A DNA stretch of 5,170 nt from Hyphomicrobiales bacterium (lineage in GTDB: Bacteria; Pseudomonadota; Alphaproteobacteria; Rhizobiales; JAJFHB01). Below the pieces are notes generated by a model. It saw only the letters and a program-made list of their open reading frames with translations, was not told the DNA's origin and did no database searches. Below, in pieces: positions 1-5,170 of this stretch. The DNA lies in contig JAJFHB010000141.1 in the NCBI GenBank assembly GCA_021775795.1, positions 1-5,170 on the forward strand, read 5' to 3'. Every line of letters starts with the position of its first letter. The stretch's first letter is position 1. The position numbers and the translations under genes are program-made.

Positions 1-828
1 CCCCACGGCATCTGGCTCGAAGGCAATCACCTCTACGTTGGTGAAGAGCATCAGATCATCCGCTTTGATTTTGATGATAGGGCCCTCACTCTCTCCAACA
101 AGACCGTGGTTCTTCCCGATCTGCCGAACGGCGGAAACCACTACACCAGAACCATCAAGCGTGGGCCGGATGGTTGGCTCTACGTGACCATCGGTTCAAG
201 TTGCAATGTCTGCATTGAGGAGCATTCCTGGCGCGCCGCAATGATACGTTTCACTGAGACCGAAGAGCCGCAGCTCTTTGCAAGCGGCCTGCGCAACACG
301 GTTGGTTTCGATTGGCATCCACTGTCGGGAGATCTGTATGGCGTCGATAACGCCCGGGACTGGTTGGGGGATGAATTTCCCCCCGACGAACTCAATCACA
401 TCGTAGAGGGCGCGCACTACGGCTGGCCCCACTTTAACGGTGCCAACGTGGCGGACGATGATGAAGGTTATGAAGGGGCATTGGCTGAACTCGCCCCCAC
501 TGCCCCGGCCCATGAATTCGACGCCCATACAGCGCCCCTCAGCATCACCTTTCTCAAACATTCTCAAAACACCGGTCCGAACGGCTCTGCCCTGGTTGCG
601 CAACACGGCTCGTGGAACCGCGAAGTCAAAATTGGCTACCAGATCGTGCGGCTGGACTGGAGTAGCGATGGCGCCATCATCGAGACGCCGTTTGTCACCG
701 GATTTGAGCTGGATGATGATGTTATCGGGAGGCCCGTTGATGTGCTCGAAGGGCTGGATGGAACCATCTTTATTTCTGATGATTTCGGTGATGCTGTCTA
801 CCGTATCGTCTACGATGAGTTATCCTGA
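1..828 (+). CDS. PQQ-dependent sugar dehydrogenase, L-sorbosone dehydrogenase-like (5' end missing)
   Basis: The frame is open from base 1 to the TGA at 826-828, giving 275 residues; family members are usually about 380-450 residues, so the N-terminus, including any signal peptide, lies outside the window. It resembles the soluble quinoprotein glucose/sorbosone dehydrogenase beta-propeller, which oxidises sugars or related polyols with PQQ, normally in the periplasm. Seen in the sequence (numbered from the first codon in the window): GGNHYTRTI at 44-52, where His47 and Arg50 match the conserved active-site segment; GPDGWLYVTIG at 55-65; SSCNVC at 66-71, typical of the sorbosone-type branch; GLRNTVG at 96-102, with the Arg-Asn pair that lines the cofactor site in this fold; NARDWLGDEFPPDELN at 117-132; AHTAPL at 175-180; HGSWNR at 202-207; and a closing blade ending in GRPV...ISDDFGDAVYRIVY. 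No frameshift is visible. The family call is strong, but the substrate is unknown. The aminotransferase gene follows after 25 bases. Confidence 0.9.
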   Translation, partial: PHGIWLEGNHLYVGEEHQIIRFDFDDRALTLSNKTVVLPDLPNGGNHYTRTIKRGPDGWLYVTIGSSCNVCIEEHSWRAAMIRFTETEEPQLFASGLRNTVGFDWHPLSGDLYGVDNARDWLGDEFPPDELNHIVEGAHYGWPHFNGANVADDDEGYEGALAELAPTAPAHEFDAHTAPLSITFLKHSQNTGPNGSALVAQHGSWNREVKIGYQIVRLDWSSDGAIIETPFVTGFELDDDVIGRPVDVLEGLDGTIFISDDFGDAVYRIVYDELS

Positions 829-853
829 CCCTTGATGGCAAAGACCAACGCCC

Positions 854-2212
854 ATGAAACCTTATGGCCTCCCCACACAACGACTGTCTGATATTAGAGC
901 TCGGGAGACCGGGGTATTTGAAGAACGCACACGGCGCTCTGCAGAGCTGAACCTCCGTGCCTCAGCCGTCATGCCCAATGGTGTGCCCATGCAGTGGATG
1001 GCAGGCCTCTATCGACACCTGCCCATGACGATTGCCGGTGGCGCCGGCCCAAGGTTTACAGATGTGGACGGCAACAGCTATCTCGACATGAACCTTTGCG
1101 ATTATGCAGCAACGCTGGGGTTTGATTTCGAGCCCGTTGCACAGGCCGTTTCACGCAGCGCTGGACAGGGAATGTCATTCCTGTTGCCGGGCGAAGACGC
1201 AATAATCGTTGCGGAAGAGCTTGCACAACGCACCAGCCTGCCCTTCTGGCAGTTCTCCGGAGCGGCGTCGAGCGCAAACATGGAAGCCATTCGTATTGCC
1301 CGTCTTGCCACCGGCCGCCAGCGCATCCTCATGTTCGAAGGCCGTTATCACGGGCACATCGATCTGACCCTGGCCGACGACACTGACGATGCGACTTCGC
1401 TCAGGGGCATGGGGTTTAACCCCTCTGCCGGTGCCGCATCCCACACCATTCCATTCAACGATCTTGAGCGCCTGAAAGAGGCGCTTGTTGAAGGGGATGT
1501 CGCTTGCGTGATTGCCGAACCGATGCTCACGAACTGTAATCTCGTGTTTCCCGATGACGGATTTTGGGCTCAAGCGCGGGCTTTGATTAAGAGCGCCGGC
1601 AGCCTTCTCATTATCGATGAAGCCCATACCCACAATTTCGCCTATGGCGGCCTGACGACGGCCTGGAAACTTGAGCCGGACATGATGATCATCGGCAAAG
1701 GCATGGGGACCGGCGTACCCTTTGCACTTTACGGAATGTGCGAGGAGCTTGGAAAGCTCGTTACCAGGCATCTCGACGTCGACGTGGCCGCTCCCGTTGG
1801 TGTTGCCCTTGGAGGCACGACCTTCGGCTCGGCGCTCGCCGGCGGCGCTGCCCGCGCAGCTCTTGAACACGGTTTGAGGCAACAGGACTATGAGCGCGCT
1901 GCATCTCTGGGGCAGACACTCTCTCACGGGCTGACAGCTCTGTTCGGTGAGCATGATCTGACCTGGTGCGCCCCGCAAATCGGCGGCCGGACGGGCTGGC
2001 ATCTGTTTCCTGATCCTCCCCGCAACGCACGCGAAGCGGAAATGTCTCTGGACCCGTCTTTCATCGATACGCGTCGCCTCTTCATGGCCAATCGCGGCAT
2101 CTGGGAGGCCATATCCTCCGCTGGCCCCTCTGTCTCCTTTGCCCATCAGAAAAGCGATGTTGATCTTTATCTTGAGATCTCGAGGGCATTTTTGGACGAG
2201 TGTCTGTCATAG
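854..2212 (+). CDS. PLP-dependent class III aminotransferase, GSAM-like (aspartate aminotransferase family)
   Basis: This is a complete 452-residue fold-type I PLP enzyme of the class III (omega-aminotransferase / glutamate-1-semialdehyde aminomutase-like) superfamily, cytoplasmic, expected to move an amino group to or from a carbonyl substrate. Seen: DVDGNSYLDMNLCDYAATLG at 70-89 (family entry strand and substrate region); WQFSGAASSANMEAIRIAR at 132-150, the PLP-phosphate loop and following helix; GRYHGHID at 163-170; AEP at 221-223; LLIIDEAHT at 251-259, with Asp255 contacting the pyridine nitrogen; GKGMGTGVP at 281-289, with Lys282 the probable Schiff-base lysine; and GGTTFGSALAG at 320-330, with a phosphate-contacting Thr. 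The DEAHT motif and WQF segment fit a GSAM-like subgroup annotated only as 'aspartate aminotransferase family'; it is unlikely to be the haem-pathway HemL. An in-frame TGA at 833-835 rules out starts upstream of ATG 854. The ribosome binding site is weak, so translation may be coupled to the upstream gene. Substrate is unknown. Confidence 0.9.
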   Translation: MKPYGLPTQRLSDIRARETGVFEERTRRSAELNLRASAVMPNGVPMQWMAGLYRHLPMTIAGGAGPRFTDVDGNSYLDMNLCDYAATLGFDFEPVAQAVSRSAGQGMSFLLPGEDAIIVAEELAQRTSLPFWQFSGAASSANMEAIRIARLATGRQRILMFEGRYHGHIDLTLADDTDDATSLRGMGFNPSAGAASHTIPFNDLERLKEALVEGDVACVIAEPMLTNCNLVFPDDGFWAQARALIKSAGSLLIIDEAHTHNFAYGGLTTAWKLEPDMMIIGKGMGTGVPFALYGMCEELGKLVTRHLDVDVAAPVGVALGGTTFGSALAGGAARAALEHGLRQQDYERAASLGQTLSHGLTALFGEHDLTWCAPQIGGRTGWHLFPDPPRNAREAEMSLDPSFIDTRRLFMANRGIWEAISSAGPSVSFAHQKSDVDLYLEISRAFLDECLS

Positions 2213-2270
2213 ATCTACAGAAACAACACCATGAGATGAGCGCGTCGGCTTGTTTCGGACGCAAAACCTG

Positions 2271-2275
2271 AAAGG
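2271..2275 (+). promoter_or_regulatory. Ribosome binding site that decides a TTG start
   Basis: The purine tract AAAGG lies 8 bases before the TTG at 2284, which is good Shine-Dalgarno spacing. An in-frame TGA at 2269-2271 leaves only TTG 2284 and ATG 2311 as plausible starts. No comparable site lies at the right distance from ATG 2311. Confidence 0.6.
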
Positions 2276-2283
2276 CAAAACCA

Positions 2284-3159
2284 TTGAGCCCGAGCTTCAC
2301 GATCAGGACCATGTCATCTGAGGACATATCTCTGGCTGTTGACTGGGCAGCGGTGGAAGGCTGGAACCCGGGCCATTCAGATGCGATGTGTTTTGCCTCA
2401 GTCGACCCGGAAGGCTTCATGGGCGGCTGGCTGGGCGAGCACATGATCGCCTCCATTTCCGTGGTCAATTACGACCCCTCATTTGCGTTTCTGGGTTTCT
2501 ACATCGTTGATGCTTCCTACCGGGGACAGGGCTATGGCTACAAACTCTGGCAACATGCCGTTGAACATGCAGGGAAACGGCTGATTGGACTTGATGGTGT
2601 CCCGGCGGAGCAGGAAAACTACCGCCGCTCAGGCTTTCAACTGGCCTATCGCAACATTCGATATGGCGGCGTACCCGCGGCGGGCTTTCTTGCCGGTGCC
2701 AAACAGAACTCAAAAGACCTGCAGGTGGCCTCCGTTGCCGGGCTGTCACCGGAAATTGCCGGCTTTGACCGCACGGTGTTTCCCGCCCCGCGTGAAGCAT
2801 TCCTGAAAGCCTGGGTATCTGCGCCCGGCCACGTTTCGATTGCCGCATACAGAGATGGAACTGCGGTCGGCTACGGGCTGATCAGGCCGTGCCGGAACGG
2901 CCACAAGATCGGTCCGTTGTTCGCGGAAAGCCGTCAGGGTGCAGAAACAATTCTGGCAGAACTGTTCACTGAAGCCGGGATAACAGACAAAGGCGGAGAA
3001 GTATTTCTGGACGCGCCTGAACCGAACGCGGCAGCGACTGCCCTGGCCGCAGACCTCGGCCTGCAGCCGGTCTTCGAAACCGCCCGCATGTACACCGGCC
3101 CTGCGCCCGAAATCGCTGTGAACAACATATTCGGCGTCACGACGTTCGAGTTGGGATAA
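2284..3159 (+). CDS. GNAT family N-acetyltransferase with C-terminal acetyltransferase-like domain
   Basis: This 291-residue cytoplasmic enzyme is expected to transfer an acetyl group from acetyl-CoA to an amine. The N-terminal GNAT domain covers about residues 1-135: strand FTIRTM at 5-10, WAAVEGWNPG at 21-30, DPEGF at 41-45, FLGFYIVDASYRGQGYG at 69-85 with the acetyl-CoA pyrophosphate loop RGQGYG at 80-85, IGLDGV at 101-106, NYRRSGF at 112-118 and AYRNIRYGG at 121-129. Residues about 145-285 match the second domain found in YitH-type GNATs (Acetyltransf_18): FDRTVFPAPR at 161-170, GYGLIRP at 196-202, IGPLFAES at 209-216, and RMYTG at 268-272, ending in FGVTTFELG. The TTG start is chosen over ATG 2311 because the latter would delete the first beta strand (IRTM), and because AAAGG is well placed upstream. 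It lies 71 bases after the aminotransferase on the same strand, so co-transcription is plausible. The family is secure and the substrate unknown. Confidence 0.9.
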   Translation: MSPSFTIRTMSSEDISLAVDWAAVEGWNPGHSDAMCFASVDPEGFMGGWLGEHMIASISVVNYDPSFAFLGFYIVDASYRGQGYGYKLWQHAVEHAGKRLIGLDGVPAEQENYRRSGFQLAYRNIRYGGVPAAGFLAGAKQNSKDLQVASVAGLSPEIAGFDRTVFPAPREAFLKAWVSAPGHVSIAAYRDGTAVGYGLIRPCRNGHKIGPLFAESRQGAETILAELFTEAGITDKGGEVFLDAPEPNAAATALAADLGLQPVFETARMYTGPAPEIAVNNIFGVTTFELG

Positions 3160-3170
3160 GCCAGAGTGCT

Positions 3171-4988
3171 CTAGCCTGTTGTGACCTTGAGGAACGGCAC
3201 CTGTTTGGCAAAGCCCGCAAGTTTCGCCCGCTTCCACTCAGCCTTGCGGTCCTTGATGGCCGCCTGTGCCACCGGGTGGTTTGAGATTTCCTGTGACAGG
3301 ACGATTTCCCCACCCATCGCTTGCGCCTGCAAGCGCGCCGCCATGTTCACCGTAGAGCCGAAATAATCGAGAAAATTGTCCGTGGTCACCGAAATGCTCT
3401 GACCTTCATGCACGCCGATCTTCAGCTCGATTTCCATGCCGTCATTGCTGTCGTTGAATTGCGCAATGTTGTCCTGGATATCAAAGGCTGCGGAGATCGC
3501 GGCACCGCCTTCCGCAAAGGACGCCATCACCGCGTCACCGATGGTCTTCACCACCGTACCGTTGTGCCGTTTGATATGTTGCTCAAGATACTCAAAATGA
3601 TCGCGGACAAGGGCAAAGGCACGGGCATCCCCGATCTTTTCATAAAGCGCCGTTGAGCCCTTCAGATCGGAGAAAAGGATCGCCACCTTGTCAATTTCAA
3701 CACTGTCCCCGGCACGCAGAATTTGTTCCGGGCACAGCTCGCGAAAAGCAGAAGAGACGATAACTTTCGAACCGGTCAGCGCATGTTCGCTCAATGCCGT
3801 ATTCTCGATGACAAGCGTCCGGGGTCGCCCGTCCGCATTGACCATCTGCACCTCTCCCGGTGCGCCGGGATCTCCCAGCATCACCGCATCAGCGCCGATT
3901 TCAATCTGCGGAACGGCACCCCCATATAGCTCCACCTCACATTCGCCGCCAATTTCAAGAGTTCGAATGCGGTAGTGACCATCGGCCAACTCTGCAGTCT
4001 CGACCCGCGTTTGCCCCGGCTCCAGATCACACTGCACTTTAACGTGACGTGTGCTTGCCGGAGACATGAGACAAAACTCTCCCTCAGGCAGCACCCGCAG
4101 CCATTGCGGCGGGCTGAACACAAGTTCGACATTGTTGGTAAAATCTGAGCCGTAGTCGATGTTGCAGGAGCTGCAGTGCACTTCCCGCGGCACATCCGAC
4201 AGCAGTATGTTTTCGGATTTTCCGCCCCGGCAGCGTGGGCACATAATTTCCCATCGCATAGCCAGAAGGCCGGCCTTATGGGCAGCAATGAATAGGGCAA
4301 CCACCCGCTCTTCCGGTTCACCCCACTCGTCTGCAAGCTGCAGCGGCCGCATCTGCCTCAGATCTAGTTCATGCGTGGTGGTAAGATAGTTCGCCAGCCG
4401 AGCAGCAAGGCCATATGCATGGTCACCTGCCTCAAGCTCTTCCACCGCATGGGCTAATTGTTGCCGAGCCGAGGTTGCTTCAGCATCGTTCACATTCTGC
4501 GGGTTCCCTGAAGATCCCTTCTCGGTCTCCGCGGCAATGTGATCGAGCATCAACTGCTCGACGCCCTTCACCACTTTCTCCGTGATCGGCTTGAGATATC
4601 CTGCCGCCGCCAGAAAATCACCCAGAAGGTTTTCCCACACGGCATCGAATTCCAGGGAAATGTCAGTACCCGCCCCGGAAGATGCAACGCTCAGCCGAAG
4701 GTTCAAATTCCTGAAAGGGCCATTTTCAAAGGTCCGCTTCTGACTGAAAAAGCGGCCTTCCACCCATTCTCCAAATCCCTCTGTCCAACGCCAGGTGAAA
4801 AAGCCCATGCGTTTGCGCGCCTGCCGGATAACGCTGCCATCTGATTGCGTCTTCTCTTCAGCAATGTAGGGGGCAAAGCCGGTGCCGCCGACATCATTCA
4901 GCCGCTCCGTATCCGAGACAACATCCCAGACTTCATCGACCGGGCGGTCGAAATGAAGTTGATACGAGATCGTTCGCGTACCGCTCAT
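3171..4988 (-). CDS. Class III adenylate cyclase with N-terminal SRPBCC domain and zinc-ribbon DUF5939 region
   Basis: The 605-residue protein has no visible signal peptide or membrane span and is probably cytosolic. Residues about 5-150 form an SRPBCC/START-like ligand-binding domain (ISYQLHFDRPVDEVWDVVSD at 7-26). About 170-420 resembles DUF5939, a region of unknown function found next to cyclases, with a zinc ribbon CPRC (Cys250, Cys253) and CSSC (Cys272, Cys275) followed by a beta-rich stretch. The catalytic domain, about 430-605, has every key class III residue: metal-binding Asp441 (FSDLKGST) and Asp485 (KTIGDAVMASF), base-selecting Lys481 and Asp541 (DYFGSTVNMAARL), and transition-state Asn548 and Arg552. 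The Lys/Asp pair predicts ATP as substrate and cAMP as product, as in adenylate cyclases of known structure. A single cyclase domain implies a homodimer. An in-frame stop at 5007-5009 makes ATG 4988 the only good start, although no Shine-Dalgarno is evident before it. It converges on the GNAT gene. The activating ligand is unknown. Confidence 0.9.
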   Translation of the reverse strand: MSGTRTISYQLHFDRPVDEVWDVVSDTERLNDVGGTGFAPYIAEEKTQSDGSVIRQARKRMGFFTWRWTEGFGEWVEGRFFSQKRTFENGPFRNLNLRLSVASSGAGTDISLEFDAVWENLLGDFLAAAGYLKPITEKVVKGVEQLMLDHIAAETEKGSSGNPQNVNDAEATSARQQLAHAVEELEAGDHAYGLAARLANYLTTTHELDLRQMRPLQLADEWGEPEERVVALFIAAHKAGLLAMRWEIMCPRCRGGKSENILLSDVPREVHCSSCNIDYGSDFTNNVELVFSPPQWLRVLPEGEFCLMSPASTRHVKVQCDLEPGQTRVETAELADGHYRIRTLEIGGECEVELYGGAVPQIEIGADAVMLGDPGAPGEVQMVNADGRPRTLVIENTALSEHALTGSKVIVSSAFRELCPEQILRAGDSVEIDKVAILFSDLKGSTALYEKIGDARAFALVRDHFEYLEQHIKRHNGTVVKTIGDAVMASFAEGGAAISAAFDIQDNIAQFNDSNDGMEIELKIGVHEGQSISVTTDNFLDYFGSTVNMAARLQAQAMGGEIVLSQEISNHPVAQAAIKDRKAEWKRAKLAGFAKQVPFLKVTTG

Positions 4989-5070
4989 CTGACAGGGCAG
5001 AGATCGTCAGTGACCAAAATGTGGCTGCGCATTCAGAACTCTTGTCCGGTTGGCGTTCAAGTTGATCCGC

Positions 5071-5098
5071 ATAGTATGAGAAGTATCAAACTTCGCAA
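5071..5098 (-). promoter_or_regulatory. Candidate promoter for the cyclase gene
   Basis: Read on the - strand, TTGCGA (5098-5093) and TACTAT (5076-5071) each match four of six consensus bases of the -35 and -10 boxes, with a 16-base spacer. This would give a leader of about 75 bases before ATG 4988. The match is weak and could be chance. It overlaps a small inverted repeat at 5080-5094. Confidence 0.25.
5080..5094. repeat. Short inverted repeat in the cyclase upstream region
   Basis: GAAGT (5080-5084) and ACTTC (5090-5094) form a perfect 5-base inverted repeat around a 5-base centre. It sits inside and beside the spacer of the candidate cyclase promoter, where a repressor operator could lie. 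Five-base arms arise easily by chance, so this is only a pointer. Confidence 0.2.
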
Positions 5099-5170
5099 GC
5101 AGCACGAACGCGCACACCAATACGCAAGTTGTTTCCTAGGCTCTCAACCGTTCATTGTCCGGATCAAATG

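Noticed and set aside
1175..2146. A 323-codon open frame on the - strand, antisense to the aminotransferase gene
   Set aside because: It lies wholly opposite a gene whose protein has all expected motifs. Its own translation has low-complexity, Arg/Gly-rich composition and no recognisable domain; such shadows are common in high-GC DNA.
854..2212. Assignment of the aminotransferase as hemL (glutamate-1-semialdehyde 2,1-aminomutase)
   Set aside because: It lacks the usual HemL motifs such as SGTEA and DEVMTGFR, and there is no haem-pathway context; it belongs to a related branch.
2213..2283. A separate promoter or terminator between the aminotransferase and GNAT genes
   Set aside because: No stable GC-rich hairpin with a T tract and no convincing -35/-10 pair is visible in these 71 bases; only the ribosome binding site stands out.
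3163..3172. AGAG-TG-CTCT as a terminator hairpin between the convergent genes
   Set aside because: A four-base stem with a two-base loop and no U tract cannot form a stable intrinsic terminator.
2746..3237. A 163-codon open frame on the - strand spanning the GNAT 3' end and the convergent junction
   Set aside because: It overlaps the well-supported GNAT gene almost entirely and the cyclase C-terminus in another frame, and shows no recognisable motif.
5058..5131. CAAGTTG occurring twice (5058-5064 and 5125-5131) as a regulatory direct repeat
   Set aside because: Seven-base repeats 67 bases apart are expected by chance in sequence of this length, and there is no further flanking similarity.
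5168..5170. ATG at the very end of the window as the start of a divergent + strand gene
   Set aside because: Only the ATG itself is inside the window, with no clear Shine-Dalgarno before it, so nothing can be claimed.

Overview
The window is ordinary bacterial chromosomal DNA with dense coding and a GC content in the high fifties by eye. Gene style and protein families (an L-sorbosone-dehydrogenase-like PQQ enzyme, a GSAM-like class III aminotransferase, a GNAT with a second C-terminal acetyltransferase-like domain, and an SRPBCC/DUF5939 nucleotide cyclase) suggest a Pseudomonadota member, most likely an alphaproteobacterium. This is inferred from family resemblance only; no rRNA or marker gene is present.

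Layout: three genes run left to right on the + strand. (1) Positions 1-828 hold the C-terminal 275 residues of a PQQ-dependent sugar/sorbosone dehydrogenase whose start lies outside the window. (2) Positions 854-2212 hold a complete 452-residue PLP-dependent class III aminotransferase, 25 bases downstream. (3) Positions 2284-3159 hold a complete 291-residue GNAT acetyltransferase, 71 bases further on, with a TTG start and a good ribosome binding site. Facing them on the - strand, 4988-3171 encodes a 605-residue class III nucleotide cyclase with an N-terminal SRPBCC (START-like) domain and a four-cysteine zinc ribbon. The GNAT and cyclase genes converge with only 11 bases between their stop codons. 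The last 182 bases (4989-5170) are the cyclase upstream region, with a weak promoter candidate and a small inverted repeat.

Functionally, the + strand trio could be a small transcription unit whose chemistry would be coherent as oxidation of a hydroxyl to a carbonyl, transamination to an amine, and N-acetylation. That link is inference from gene order, and the usual periplasmic location of the dehydrogenase argues against a simple linear pathway. The cyclase is probably a separate unit that makes cAMP in response to something sensed by its N-terminal half. No mobile element, CRISPR array, tRNA, rRNA or clear intrinsic terminator was found.
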